Notes: generated by a model not told the origin, from the letters alone. 54,556 bases of DNA from Lentisphaeria bacterium UBA1732 (GCA_002315855.1 DCIG01000066.1:1-54556), one strand, 5' to 3'; positions 1-8,625 are shown, counted from the stretch's first letter. Program-made: numbers and translations.

Positions 1-657
1 GATGCAATTTAATATAGCATTGTTTCGCTACATTTCAAATGCTTTTTTCAAAAATCTTCAAAATTTTATTTCATTCTGAAAATCTTTGGGAAAAGCACCA
101 GCTCTGTTCCGCATCACAGATTCCGTTCCTGATTCCATCAGCTCCCGGTAACTTTTAAGGATCATCAGCAACTCGTCTCGGAATCACTGACATCATTTAA
201 TTTACACCCGGTTTCAAACTTTTTCAAGCAAACTTCTGAACTTTTTTCGGATTTTTTTAATCCTCCGAATTCATTCAGCAGTTTTTCGGCTTATTTGAAA
301 GAGCATCGCGGTCATTTTGAAACATCGACAGAATTTAATATACACCATCCCAGCTTAAAATCAAGCAAAATTCCGCATTTTCCTCGAAAAAAGTTCACCC
401 CCCTCCCCTTTTCACCTCATTCCCGCCTCATCTGTGAGATAATATTAATTTTGTGTGTATATCAGGAATAACACCCCTGCAATGCTATAATAATGAGGTT
501 AAGTCCATTTTCAGGGCAATAAAATACCCTCACACACGTGGTGTGAGGGTGGAGACATTCTTTTTACGGAGTTTCCATGCTTTTTTCATATTGAGGCGAA
601 CACAGTACCCCGCTATATTACACACGAATTCTCACAACCTCAAAATGAGGTGCAGAA
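1..657. other. Non-coding region at the window edge
   Basis: No credible gene is visible in this stretch. It is rich in A/T runs and in stop codons in all frames. The words AATTTAATATA (about 7-17) and GAATTTAATATACACC (about 331-346), and TAATTTACACC between them, recur and could be promoter-like, but no well-spaced -35/-10 pair is clear. The only strong structure is the hairpin at 526-550. A smaller one, ACCTCA-AAA-TGAGGT at 637-651, lies just past the stop codon of the leftward lipoprotein gene. Confidence 0.6.
526..550 (-). terminator. Hairpin terminator of the BamD-like/LptE-like operon
   Basis: A perfect 10-bp stem, ACCCTCACAC-ACGTG-GTGTGAGGGT, lies about 110 bases beyond the stop codon of the leftward lipoprotein gene. 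Read leftward it is followed by TATTTTATT. That fits a factor-independent terminator with a weak U tract. An operator role is possible but no gene starts nearby. Confidence 0.55.
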
Positions 658-1188
658 TCACCAGCCTTCGACCGTATATTCGACGACTTGGCGTCCCAGC
701 TCATAGCACGCCTGACGCAAACCGGAAGTACGTCCGGCCGCAGGATCAAAAATATACTGATATTTCGCAGATCCGGAAACCGAACGCTTGGGAATGAGAG
801 GTTCACTGCGTCCGGGAATAAGAACCTCAAATTCGGCAGAAACCGAAACACTGAATTCAGCAGGGTTGAACGCATCGTCTTCCACAGAGGGAGTGGTACG
901 GCTGGCAGACTGCGTTACATTCGTAACCCGGCAGTACAAAATACAGTCGGCTTTTTCTTTTGAGGTTATTTTCAGGGAATTATCCGTTTGGAAACAAGCG
1001 GCAATCTGGCTGCGGACAAATTCGGAAACAAGGGGTTCTTTTGTGTCGTTGCGCACCTCACTGAACGCAATCGAATGAATCTGCGGGTGCATCATAGACC
1101 CCATGTGATAACCGCACGAGGTAAAAAACAGGGAAAGGGAGATAACAGCAGCTGAAAGCCCCGGCAAATGTTTTTTAATAAAGCGCAT
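658..1188 (-). CDS. LptE-like LPS-assembly lipoprotein
   Basis: Predicted outer-membrane lipoprotein of 176 residues. The N-terminus has a basic start, a hydrophobic stretch and a lipobox ending FTSC, followed by GYHMG, typical of the LptE (LPS-assembly) family, in which the mature protein begins near C-G-Y. LptE plugs the LptD translocon that inserts lipopolysaccharide in the outer leaflet. I chose the ATG at 1188 because AGGAAAGG lies about ten bases upstream and the signal peptide then starts cleanly. A longer in-frame start at 1218 adds ten residues before the signal. The gene overlaps the end of the upstream TPR gene by 14 bp, so the two are translated from one message. Sequence identity in this family is always low, so the assignment rests on architecture and context. 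Confidence 0.7.
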   Translation of the reverse strand: MRFIKKHLPGLSAAVISLSLFFTSCGYHMGSMMHPQIHSIAFSEVRNDTKEPLVSEFVRSQIAACFQTDNSLKITSKEKADCILYCRVTNVTQSASRTTPSVEDDAFNPAEFSVSVSAEFEVLIPGRSEPLIPKRSVSGSAKYQYIFDPAAGRTSGLRQACYELGRQVVEYTVEGW

Positions 1189-2299
1189 CGGGATTAATCC
1201 TTTCCTGATATTCCTCACGGGAATCTGTTTTAATGTCTTTTTTCAGGTCGCGAATGGGGAGAAGCCACTTGCCATCGCTGGATTCGGGAGTATAGAGAAT
1301 CGAAGATTCTTCCATCGGTATGGTATTACGCTCGAATTCGATTTTCATTGGTTCAGGACGTTTTGCATCTTCCGGCGGTGCCTCATAGGTCTCATCAATA
1401 TCAGCAAGGAGCTGTTCGGAAGGAATCGCCTGCTCAGAGGCAGGGTAATCCTGAATCACGCGGGTAAGATAACGGGCGGCGAGGTCATCACGTCCGGTAC
1501 GATGATAATATCTGGCCAAATCATGATAGCGTTCTGCGGTAAGCATATCCAGTTTTTCACGCTGTTTCCGCGCCCATGGGACTTCAGGGTCATCGGGATA
1601 GTTGTCGATGAATTCATTCAGAATATCCATGGCCAGCTTGCACCATGCCCCGTCCCCATCGCCTCGCTGAGCCAGCTGCGAATAAGTATCTGCGAGCTCA
1701 AGCGTCGCATAACGGGCGGATTCCGTCGCAGGATGAAGCAGGACCACATCCTTGTATTTCTCAATCGCTTTTTCAGGTTCCTGCTCTTTCATATAAAGGC
1801 GACCGAGGCGCAAAAGTACATCCGCAGACTTGTCCGCGCAAGGAGCATTCCGCACAACGGCTTCCGCGAACTCAACCGTCCGGTCTTTTCCTTTAATGAA
1901 CGGAAGCCAGTCAAACACAGCATCGCGATGACCTTCAAAATAGGCATTCACAATCTCAAATTCCCGATTGACGGCCTGCGTGAAATCAATTCGGCTGGTA
2001 TGTTCCTTGATGAGACGTTCCACGCATTCAAATTCACTGCCAAGAAAACCGGCATTGCGAAACGAGCGGGAAGCGCTGGTCAGGGAATTAACTTTCACAA
2101 TATCGTCATCCGTGTAAAGCACGACCTGCAAATAGGTCTTCCCGGCCTTGCGGAAACTTTCCTTCTCATCCAGCGCACGAGCTTTCGCAAACGCATCGGA
2201 CGCACGTTGTTCGTTCACCTCATCCGCCCATAACGAAGGAATGCGCATCATAGGGAACATCAGCAGCAAAAAAAGTATTGTAAAAAAGCGAAAACGCAT
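1175..2299 (-). CDS. BamD-like tetratricopeptide protein, exported
   Basis: Exported protein of 374 residues with a clear signal peptide (hydrophobic residues about 5-24, likely cleavage after LWA). The mature part is made of TPR units, best seen at PEKAIEKYKDVVLLHP and DDLAARYLTRVIQDYP, the pattern found in BamD/YfiO and YbgF-type proteins. BamD is a periplasmic scaffold of the beta-barrel assembly machine. There is no lipobox cysteine, which differs from classical BamD, so it could be another periplasmic TPR adaptor. The tail (about 310-374) is charged and lacks repeats. The ATG has GGAG about nine bases upstream. It is first in an operon with the LptE-like lipoprotein, which supports a role in outer-membrane biogenesis. 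Confidence 0.65.
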   Translation of the reverse strand: MRFRFFTILFLLLMFPMMRIPSLWADEVNEQRASDAFAKARALDEKESFRKAGKTYLQVVLYTDDDIVKVNSLTSASRSFRNAGFLGSEFECVERLIKEHTSRIDFTQAVNREFEIVNAYFEGHRDAVFDWLPFIKGKDRTVEFAEAVVRNAPCADKSADVLLRLGRLYMKEQEPEKAIEKYKDVVLLHPATESARYATLELADTYSQLAQRGDGDGAWCKLAMDILNEFIDNYPDDPEVPWARKQREKLDMLTAERYHDLARYYHRTGRDDLAARYLTRVIQDYPASEQAIPSEQLLADIDETYEAPPEDAKRPEPMKIEFERNTIPMEESSILYTPESSDGKWLLPIRDLKKDIKTDSREEYQERINPDALY

Positions 2300-2707
2300 G
2301 AATTTTCTCCAAATTTAAGCATCATCACAAGAGTTTTCCGGCACAAAATAAAAAGGTCAGCGAAAAACTCCCGAAAATACATCAATAATTAATGTAGCAT
2401 GAAAACAAAAAAAAACAAAACGGAAGAAGAAAAAAAAGAGGAAAAAGCTGTAACTGAACTGATTTCACAAAGTCATTGACGGAAGGATAGAGAAAGAATC
2501 TTCGTGTAACTGCGGGATTAGTTTGAGGGAATTATCCGAAATCGCCTATGCAGAAAACAGTTCTTCAACTCTTTATGACCATGGATGAAGTAAAACACTT
2601 TCACCAAATTATGCACGAAAAACAATATGCCTTGCACGGCAGTATAAATTGGGAAAGGAAGAAAGCAGGGGGAGAGAACAATTTTGAGGTTAAATTTATT
2701 AAAAAAA
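2300..2707. other. Intergenic region, no gene seen
   Basis: About 400 bases between the start of the leftward TPR gene and the 3' end of tRNA-Thr. It is A-rich, with no conserved reading frame. It must carry the promoter of the envelope operon near 2300-2400, but I could not pick a convincing -35/-10 pair. A short open frame at 2548-2847 runs antisense across the tRNA and is not a gene. Confidence 0.5.
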
Positions 2708-2782
2708 TGGAGCCGGCTGCTGGATTCGAACCTGCGACCGACGGTTTACAAAACCGTAGCTCTACCACTGAGCTAAGCCGGC
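2708..2782 (-). tRNA. tRNA-Thr, anticodon UGU
   Basis: Read leftward, the acceptor arm GCCGGCT pairs with AGCCGGC. A D arm (GCTC...GAGC), an anticodon arm ACGGT-TTTGTAA-ACCGT with anticodon TGT (reads ACA), and a T loop TTCGAAT follow in order. The T stem GCAGG/CCAGC carries one A-A mismatch. CCA is encoded (2708-2710) and is followed by a run of seven T that can end transcription. It stands alone, with its own promoter just upstream. Confidence 0.95.
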
Positions 2783-2826
2783 ACTCCGTTCTACTCATTG
2801 AACAAGCGCTAAAGAGAGAACACAAT

Positions 2827-2856
2827 ATAATATGCCACATTTTTTGAGAAAGTCAA
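2827..2856 (-). promoter_or_regulatory. Sigma-70 promoter of tRNA-Thr
   Basis: Leftward TTGACT (2856-2851), an 18-base spacer, then TATTAT (2832-2827). The predicted start falls about 40 bases before the mature tRNA 5' end. The -35 word matches that of the tRNA-Ser gene in this window. Confidence 0.65.
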
Positions 2857-3064
2857 ACAAAGGAGCTTTCTTTTTTTGAAAAATGTGATATAGTAATTCA
2901 ATCAAGCACAAAACAGATGCATCTGCCAAAAGCAAAAATGAAGTTTTCTACGGGGATTTTGTCCTGAAGTACTGCATCATCCGAGGGAAATTTCCGATTC
3001 AGATGCGGCTGTCGGCAGCTTGCCACGAAACAACACATAACGACATCCTGAGGAACACGGATTC
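2857..3064. other. Leader region of the lpxH-like operon
   Basis: About 200 bases between the tRNA-Thr promoter and the start of the lpxH-like gene. A possible extended -10 box, TGATATAGT (2886-2894, rightward), without a good -35 element, may serve the rightward operon. The rest of the leader shows no clear hairpin or riboswitch core. Confidence 0.35.
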
Positions 3065-3820
3065 ATGCAGACAACCAAACAATGGCTTATGATTGCCGAT
3101 GCGCATTTGTGCGGGGAAAACGGCGATCAGCCTTTTTTCCGTTTCCTGGACTATGTATCGCAGCAGGACGAATCTGTCGGGATTGTGTTCATGGGGGATT
3201 TGTACGATTTATGGATTGCGCTGCCCGGCTACGAATCGGCGGAGCAGCTGCGTTTTCTGGAGTGGTGCCGGACCGAAAAAGAGAAACGTCCGGTCATTTT
3301 CATCGAAGGCAACCACGAATTTTTTGTTGCGAAGACGCGCCGGGATGCGTTTACCTACTGCGATGAGACACAATACGAACAGGGGAAATACCATTGGATT
3401 CACGGCGACCGCATCAATTCGGAAGACTGGCAGTATGCGCTGCTGAGGTTTCTTATCCGCAACAGGGTATCGCGTTTTCTGCTCACCATTTTCGGACACA
3501 GCATCGGTCCCGCAGCAGCTCATTGGATTCGTGAAAAACTTCGCGAAATCAACAGCGGACATCAGAAATATTTTCCGCGGGAGCATGTGTGCAGAATGCT
3601 GTCCGGCATGAACGAAAACCAAATTGTATTCGCCGGACATTTCCACGACCAGTATCAGATTACGGAACACAACAGCACGGCGGAAATCCTGCCGGCATAT
3701 CTGAATCAGGGTGAAGTTGCGCTCTACGATGTGGCATCCGGGGTACTGGAAACAGCGCAGGTGCCGCAGATTTCCATATTCCGTCCACTCTGCACCGAAG
3801 CTGTCGCCCCCGTGAATTGA
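3065..3820 (+). CDS. LpxH-family metallophosphoesterase
   Basis: Calcineurin-like phosphoesterase of 251 residues. The ordered metal-binding motifs of the family are visible: D-A-H near residue 12, GDLYD, GNHE, then HGD and a closing GHFHD. The layout and length match LpxH, which splits UDP-2,3-diacylglucosamine to lipid X and UMP in the fourth step of lipid A synthesis at the inner membrane face. A more general phosphoesterase of the same fold cannot be excluded because substrate-specific residues were not checked. There is no signal peptide, as expected. It opens a four-gene rightward operon with an ABM monooxygenase, coaD and yceD. The ATG at 3065 is preceded by TGAGGA at a rather long spacing. 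Confidence 0.65.
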   Translation: MQTTKQWLMIADAHLCGENGDQPFFRFLDYVSQQDESVGIVFMGDLYDLWIALPGYESAEQLRFLEWCRTEKEKRPVIFIEGNHEFFVAKTRRDAFTYCDETQYEQGKYHWIHGDRINSEDWQYALLRFLIRNRVSRFLLTIFGHSIGPAAAHWIREKLREINSGHQKYFPREHVCRMLSGMNENQIVFAGHFHDQYQITEHNSTAEILPAYLNQGEVALYDVASGVLETAQVPQISIFRPLCTEAVAPVN

Positions 3821-3837
3821 ATTAAGGAGATTTCAAT

Positions 3838-4149
3838 ATGATTACGATGGTATGCACCATGATTGTCAAGCCGGGAACAAAAAAAATGTTTCTGGACGCT
3901 CTGAAAACGATGGTTCCGCTGGTCCGGGCAGAAGACGGCTGTATTTCCTATGGCGGTTTCTCGGACCTGCAAGCTGAGTTTTCCGAGCAGTGGTATCGCG
4001 AAGACCGCATTACGATTATCGAAACCTGGCGCGATGAAGAAGCTCTCCGTGCACACTGGAAAGCACCGCACATGGATACCTACCGCAAAGCCACGCGGGA
4101 CCTGGTCGCCTCGAAAAACATCATCTTTCTGAAGCCGGAGGAACCATGA
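3838..4149 (+). CDS. ABM-domain (YgiN-like) monooxygenase
   Basis: Small protein of 103 residues with one antibiotic-biosynthesis monooxygenase (ABM) ferredoxin-like domain. The family pattern is seen in the V-K-P-G start, the E-D-G-C-I-S-Y segment, the E-T-W-R-D centre and the closing H-W-K-A-P-H. Relatives include quinol monooxygenase YgiN and heme-degrading enzymes; they act as dimers without a cofactor of their own. The exact substrate cannot be read from the sequence. It follows the lpxH-like gene by 17 bases, with a strong AAGGAG site, and overlaps coaD by four bases (ATGA), so it is part of the same message. Confidence 0.7.
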   Translation: MITMVCTMIVKPGTKKMFLDALKTMVPLVRAEDGCISYGGFSDLQAEFSEQWYREDRITIIETWRDEEALRAHWKAPHMDTYRKATRDLVASKNIIFLKPEEP

Positions 4150-4634
4150 AACGCGTCATGTACCCCGGCAGTTTCGATCCCGCCACCAACGGACATCTGG
4201 ACGTAATCCGCCGCGCTTCCCGCATCGTGGACGAGCTTGTGGTGGCAGTCGCCCGTAACAACGACAAATGCCCCCTTTTCTCCGTGAATGAGCGTGTGGC
4301 GCTGCTGAATCAAATCTGTGCGCAGCTGCCGAATGTCAAGGTCATTACGTTCGAGGGACTGCTGGTTGATGCCGTGCGGGAACTTGGAATCACTGCCATC
4401 ATCCGCGGCTTGCGTGCCGTCTCCGATTTCGAGTATGAATTTCAAATGGCACTCATGAACCGTGAACTGAATGCCGCCTGTGAAACACTGTTTTTAATGC
4501 CGAGCCCGGAATATTCGTTCATCAGCTCGCACCTGATCCGCGAAATCGCCTCGTGGCGCGGCGACATCAGCGCATTCGTGCCGCCGGTCGTCGCGGATGC
4601 CATCTATCAAAAATACGAAGAGAAACAAAAATGA
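4146..4634 (+). CDS. coaD: Phosphopantetheine adenylyltransferase
   Basis: Enzyme of 162 residues that joins 4'-phosphopantetheine and ATP to dephospho-CoA, the fourth step of CoA synthesis. Diagnostic elements are the N-terminal YPGSFDPATNGHLD with the nucleotide-binding N-G-H, the RGLRAVSDFEYEFQMA block, and the ISSHLIREIA block near residue 125, the counterpart of ISSSxVRE. Length is normal for CoaD. The start overlaps the stop of the ABM gene, with GGAGGA just upstream, and the stop overlaps the yceD start (ATGA). It is a housekeeping gene and nothing is unusual in the protein itself. Confidence 0.95.
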   Translation: MKRVMYPGSFDPATNGHLDVIRRASRIVDELVVAVARNNDKCPLFSVNERVALLNQICAQLPNVKVITFEGLLVDAVRELGITAIIRGLRAVSDFEYEFQMALMNRELNAACETLFLMPSPEYSFISSHLIREIASWRGDISAFVPPVVADAIYQKYEEKQK

Positions 4635-5152
4635 TTGCTGTCAATACCACCCATATCAAACCCGACCTGCCGTACTTGCTGGAAGATGAGGAATCCGTCG
4701 ATATTCTGGAGCTGCAGGATTGTGCAGACAAGCCGGTTCCGCTGGTTCCGGTGGACAAAATCCACTATAAATTCTTCTGCTCTCTCGCCGGAAACGACCT
4801 TGTGGTAACGGGGGAAGCCTCTTTCAAAATCCAAACGATCTGTTCACGCTGCTGCGATGACGTTACGCAGGAAGTCTGCGTGGAAAATCTGTGTCTGCAT
4901 TTCCCCGACGTGAAAGACCAGATTGTCGACATCACCGAAGAAGTCCGCGAAGAACTCCTGCTGGCTATGCCGAATTATTTCTTCTGCTCCGAAGACTGTC
5001 AGGGGATTTGCCCCGGCTGCGGAGCAAATCTGAACTACGAGCCCTGCACCTGCCCCGAAGATGACGACGAAGACAATGATGCCGACCAGCCAAAAAACAG
5101 CATTGATTCCGCAAATTCCCCTTGGAGCAAGCTGGATGAGCTGAAGTTCTGA
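4631..5152 (+). CDS. yceD: YceD-family (DUF177) protein
   Basis: Acidic protein of 173 residues of the YceD family, which is tied to 23S rRNA accumulation and usually encoded just ahead of rpmF (L32). Four-cysteine character is seen in CSRCC and in the C-x4-C-x3-C-x2-C-GANLNYEPC segment, followed by a very acidic tail. I use the ATG at 4631, which overlaps the coaD stop; an upstream frame extension into coaD is not plausible. No rpmF follows. Instead the gene runs convergently into the restriction island. A 7-bp stem (CTGAAGT at 5141, ACTTCAG at 5157) surrounds the stop codon and may help to end the message. Confidence 0.8.
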   Translation: MIAVNTTHIKPDLPYLLEDEESVDILELQDCADKPVPLVPVDKIHYKFFCSLAGNDLVVTGEASFKIQTICSRCCDDVTQEVCVENLCLHFPDVKDQIVDITEEVREELLLAMPNYFFCSEDCQGICPGCGANLNYEPCTCPEDDDEDNDADQPKNSIDSANSPWSKLDELKF

Positions 5153-5198
5153 GGAGACTTCAGATTATTGCCCTATTTATAGGAAAGCCTTGTGTACA

Positions 5199-5645
5199 TC
5201 AAGACTTTCTTGCATTGAATGTGCTTGAGATATTTCTTTGTTCATTTACAAAATCCAGAAGAGCTTTCGGAGGAAAAGTATTTCCCCTGATTTCACATTC
5301 CCAAACGACAATCAGATTCCAGCCCAAATCATGAAGCTCTCTTTCATGACGCTTATCCCGTTGCATATTGTTCTGAAATTTTGTTTGCCAGTATTCGGTA
5401 TTTGTTGAAGGAGATGTTGCTTTTGTACATCTTTCATGTCGATGCCAAAAGCATCCGCGCACCTCAATAACGGTCTTGTACTTTTTCAAAACGATATCAG
5501 GCTTTCCGGGCAGTTTTTTATCGTGAAGCCGAAAACGAAACCCATTACGGTGGAGAAAAGAACGTACAATCAATTCCGGCTTTGTATCATTTGAACGAAT
5601 CCGGCTCATATTCCAGCTTCGTTTTTCTTTTGAAAGACTATCCAA
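5199..5645 (-). CDS. vsr: Very-short-patch repair endonuclease
   Basis: Vsr-type mismatch endonuclease of 148 residues. It nicks next to T:G mismatches left when 5-methylcytosine deaminates and so protects sites methylated by a partner cytosine-5 methylase. The fold is marked by KEKRSWNMSRIRSNDTKPE, then LPGKPDIVL with the catalytic Asp, EVRGCFWHRH with zinc and catalytic His residues, and LGWNLIVVWECE near the end. The start is TTG at 5645, supported by AAGGA seven bases upstream and by the conserved N-terminus; the next ATG (5609) would delete part of it. It abuts the stop of the nuclease gene and is the last gene of the restriction-modification operon. Confidence 0.92.
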   Translation of the reverse strand: MDSLSKEKRSWNMSRIRSNDTKPELIVRSFLHRNGFRFRLHDKKLPGKPDIVLKKYKTVIEVRGCFWHRHERCTKATSPSTNTEYWQTKFQNNMQRDKRHERELHDLGWNLIVVWECEIRGNTFPPKALLDFVNEQRNISSTFNARKS

Positions 5646-7199
5646 TTACAAATCCTTAAGCTCAATAAGATGGCCGCATGAGAAAATTTCCCTGATTCTC
5701 GAATGAGAATACGGATTCTCGATATTTCTCTCAATCAGCTGAATCATATTCGCGACACCAATCGCAGAACCAGGTACAGAAGTTTCAGAGGAAATTTCCT
5801 GAAGCCGTGATGTTATGTTTGATCCGAATCCCCCCGCGATATAAGAAAAGAAAGCCAAAGGCAAGTGTGAACTGCTGTAGTTTTGCAATTCATTGATGTA
5901 ATTGTGAATCATTCTGTTTTTATGATCGTTGCTGATGCTGTATTTGCTGTATGCTTTGTTATCCAAAATAGCTTGGAATCCGCTTTCATTAGACAAAAGC
6001 AACACATCAGGCGTTAAGCCAATCGGACCGACATGCTTTGCCTCGAATCCGAAAGCATCCTGAAACAATGCTGCAGTTGCCTTTTCAAATTCAGCAGCAT
6101 CTTCTCGGCCTTTGAACGCCATTTCAAAGTATTCTGTCATAAATGCGCCAATAGCTCCGTGGGGGTATAAACGATTTAACGTATCCTCAACGATATGAGA
6201 TATTAAGCCTGTTTGTTCACAGATTTTATCAATCAAAGAAGCTGTTATTTGAGAAATCGGAGTTTTGAGCGATTCTGCCAAAAAAGCATTTTTGATTTTC
6301 TGCTCTACGATTGCTTTCGTTGACACATTCGCAACGCCGGTCAAATCACGCGTATCTTTCGTATGCTTGGGATCAACCCCATATTTCCGCTGAAAAAATT
6401 CATGTTCATCTGCCCGCGGAATAAAAGAAAGCTTGGCAGCAAGAATCCGGCGGACTGATTCCTGTTTTTCATCAAAAATTCGAATACAGCGCTGCTCATC
6501 CCTGCGAGCAAGCTGTGTATATTCAAGCCAATTTACGAAAGTATTGGCAACATCCATCAAGTGTGAAAATGGATTGACAAGATTTACTCTGCGGGAACTT
6601 GCATATTTTACAGCAAAATCCTTATCCAAACAGGCATCTCCATCCGACCGAAATTGAAGAATTCGTCTGACAATGTACTCATAACACGCTTCGCTTTCGT
6701 TTTCCGCTTCCGTAATAATGATTTTTGCCAGTTCTTCTTCCGTCAGCCAGCCAATTCTGCTGTCAGAAAGCAATCGGAGCAGAAATCGAAAAGGACGTAT
6801 ACGAAAACGTGCAGAAACCTGTACACCTCGGCTTAATGAAAAGGATGAAGGAAACTGGTATTTCAAAATCTGGGATGTCAATACAGAAACAGGGGAATCT
6901 CCAGCCATAATTGCTTCTCCTGCGAGTGTCAGCTTAACTTTTTCCGTATTCTCCTGAATAAAAATGAGACCTAAACTTTCCAGCCATGCCTGATAAGTTC
7001 TGCCTCCGCCTCCGGTTTGATCTCTTCTTTGTCCCGCTTTTTTCAAACCGGCCTCTTCCAATGCGTCCTCCAAAGAAAGATGAGAATTTCTCTGACCTTC
7101 CCATTCTTTGTTGAGGGCAATTTCTACGAATGTCGCCAATGTTTCAGGGATTGAGTTCAAGCGGCGTTTCGGACGTGTTACCCACCAGTAATTCAGCAT
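5646..7199 (-). CDS. Type II restriction endonuclease with FokI-like cleavage domain
   Basis: Predicted restriction enzyme of 517 residues. The C-terminal part (about 370-510) matches the layout of the FokI cleavage domain: a helix with F-x2-A-F-G-F-x2-K-H-V-G, then T-P-D (Asp398), a strand ending L-D-N-K-A-Y-S (Asp413, Lys415), equivalent to the FokI P-D...D-T-K-A-Y-S active site. This is a PD-(D/E)XK nuclease centre. The N-terminal 350 residues resemble the multi-helix recognition modules of FokI/AlwI-type enzymes, with a winged-helix-like part around 30-100. The cut site cannot be predicted. It overlaps the methylase gene by 7 bp and is followed directly by vsr. A partner cytosine-5 methylase is not the usual companion of FokI, which is guarded by adenine methylation. 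Confidence 0.78.
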   Translation of the reverse strand: MLNYWWVTRPKRRLNSIPETLATFVEIALNKEWEGQRNSHLSLEDALEEAGLKKAGQRRDQTGGGGRTYQAWLESLGLIFIQENTEKVKLTLAGEAIMAGDSPVSVLTSQILKYQFPSSFSLSRGVQVSARFRIRPFRFLLRLLSDSRIGWLTEEELAKIIITEAENESEACYEYIVRRILQFRSDGDACLDKDFAVKYASSRRVNLVNPFSHLMDVANTFVNWLEYTQLARRDEQRCIRIFDEKQESVRRILAAKLSFIPRADEHEFFQRKYGVDPKHTKDTRDLTGVANVSTKAIVEQKIKNAFLAESLKTPISQITASLIDKICEQTGLISHIVEDTLNRLYPHGAIGAFMTEYFEMAFKGREDAAEFEKATAALFQDAFGFEAKHVGPIGLTPDVLLLSNESGFQAILDNKAYSKYSISNDHKNRMIHNYINELQNYSSSHLPLAFFSYIAGGFGSNITSRLQEISSETSVPGSAIGVANMIQLIERNIENPYSHSRIREIFSCGHLIELKDL

Positions 7200-8542
7200 T
7201 TTTCCACCTCAATATGTTTAATATCAACATTACAGGGGATATACTCGTAATCAACACCTGCAAATGTTTTTAAAATTGCTTCAAAGATGACTTGCGCGCC
7301 CTTGCAGGGAACAGCCATCCCAATTTGTTTTCTGACCTCTTCTTTGGAACCGCAAAACACAAAATTGTCGGGAAATGTCTGAAGCCTTGCCCTTTCCCTG
7401 TTTGTTAACGCCCGCGGTTCAGAATAATGATAAATATGCGTTCCCCCGCCTCCCGATCCCGTAACAGTATATGCAGGTTTATCAGGATCAAGACGCTTGT
7501 AAATCTGGCTTATTTTCGCACCTTTGACATGAAGCTGCAATTCAGGAGGAAGGGACGCAGTAAAAGCATTTTGCCCCGGCAGAATATGCTTCAGTCTTTC
7601 TACAACAAGGGGAGACTGTCTTGTTAATTCAGAATTTGGAGCATCAGAGGGAATGGGGGGTGATTCAAGCGCGGTACGGCACGTATTATCATACGAAGCA
7701 TAAAGTGCCGGACTCGGAACATGGAATTCGTATGGCAAATCTTCGCGAATCCCAACGATAATAATTCGATGTCTTGCCTGCGGAACACCATATTCTTCAA
7801 ATTTATAAAAATGTGGATAGATTCGATACCCTGATTCTCTTAAATCCGTCAGTATTTTAGAAAAAGCCCTGCCATCATTGGCAGATTTCAAGCCGCCGAC
7901 ATTTTCAGCGAGAAACCATTGAGGGTGATGAGTTTTTAAAACTTTAACGCCATAAGAATACAAGGGACCATATGTGCCGCTGAACCCTTTCTGTTCTCCC
8001 ACGACACTGAAATCATTGCACGGGAAACCGAAAGCCAAAGCATCAATAGGAGGAAGACTGTCAATATCAAGCGTTCGAACATCTTGACAGATTACACTTC
8101 CCGGATTATGAGGACAAAGATTTTTGCGGTATGTATTGCAGGTCGCAGAATCAAAGTCATTTGCCCATTTATGTTCAATAGAAAACTGGTTGCCAGGTAT
8201 TTTTGCAGACAATGCACCTACAGCAAGTCCGCCCGGTCCGCAAAACAGCTCCCCTAAATGAAATACTTTTCCAGACGAAGCAAGTACAGGAATTTTCTTT
8301 TCCTTAAACAGTGTCTGCTCATATGTTTCCTGCCAGTTTTCTCTTTCTGTTGTGTCAACGATGTCGCTAAGATGGCAATTCAGCGCAGAACATATTTTTA
8401 ACAGGGTATCCGTGTTGACATTTTCATTTCTGCCCAATTTAGCCACAGAAGCAGAACTAATTCCAGTCATATTCTGCAGAATTGTCCTGTTAATCCCCTT
8501 GTCAAGCAGAAGATTCCATAGTTTTTTATATGTGATGTTCAT
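7193..8542 (-). CDS. DNA cytosine-5 methyltransferase with N-terminal HTH domain
   Basis: Cytosine-5 DNA methylase of 449 residues fused to a Cro/C1-type helix-turn-helix (about residues 1-65; LQNMTGISSASVAKLGRNE is the HTH core). Catalytic motifs follow in order: I (FCGPGGLAVG), IV (FGFPCNDFS, nucleophile near Cys175), VI (ENVGG), VIII (QARHRIIIVG), a variable target-recognition part, IX (RERARLQTFPD) and X (QIGMAVP). Start ATG at 8542 has AAAGG nine bases upstream and places the HTH at the N-terminus; a longer TTG start at 8605 would overlap the -35 box. In M.SsoII, M.EcoRII and M.LlaJI a similar N-terminal HTH represses the enzyme's own promoter. Palindromes next to this promoter suggest the same here (inference). 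First gene of the R-M-V operon. Confidence 0.92.
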   Translation of the reverse strand: MNITYKKLWNLLLDKGINRTILQNMTGISSASVAKLGRNENVNTDTLLKICSALNCHLSDIVDTTERENWQETYEQTLFKEKKIPVLASSGKVFHLGELFCGPGGLAVGALSAKIPGNQFSIEHKWANDFDSATCNTYRKNLCPHNPGSVICQDVRTLDIDSLPPIDALAFGFPCNDFSVVGEQKGFSGTYGPLYSYGVKVLKTHHPQWFLAENVGGLKSANDGRAFSKILTDLRESGYRIYPHFYKFEEYGVPQARHRIIIVGIREDLPYEFHVPSPALYASYDNTCRTALESPPIPSDAPNSELTRQSPLVVERLKHILPGQNAFTASLPPELQLHVKGAKISQIYKRLDPDKPAYTVTGSGGGGTHIYHYSEPRALTNRERARLQTFPDNFVFCGSKEEVRKQIGMAVPCKGAQVIFEAILKTFAGVDYEYIPCNVDIKHIEVEKC

Positions 8543-8576
8543 AGACCTTTGTCTCCATTGGTTTGAGTATGTAAAA

Positions 8577-8605
8577 AATATATCCCGAAAAAATCCATTT
8601 GTCAA
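8577..8605 (-). promoter_or_regulatory. Sigma-70 promoter of the restriction-modification operon
   Basis: Leftward consensus TTGACA (8605-8600), an exact 17-base spacer and TATATT (8582-8577). The predicted start is near 8570, giving a leader of about 28 bases before the methylase ATG. It is one of the best-matching promoters in the window. Confidence 0.8.
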
Positions 8606-8608
8606 GCA

Positions 8609-8625
8609 ACAATCTTTAGGATTGT
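8609..8625. promoter_or_regulatory. Palindrome adjoining the methylase -35 box
   Basis: ACAATC-N5-GATTGT, perfect 6-bp arms, ends four bases before the -35 box of the methylase promoter. The position suits an operator for the methylase's own HTH domain. Function is inferred from position only. Confidence 0.45.

Noticed and set aside
453..797. Open frame of 114 codons near the window start
   Set aside because: It crosses the terminator hairpin and the end of the LptE-like gene on the other strand; Arg/Thr-rich sequence without a family pattern.
2548..2847. Open frame across the tRNA-Thr gene
   Set aside because: Reads the tRNA in antisense; the recurring MEPAAGFEPATDG-like segment is a well-known false translation of tRNA complements.
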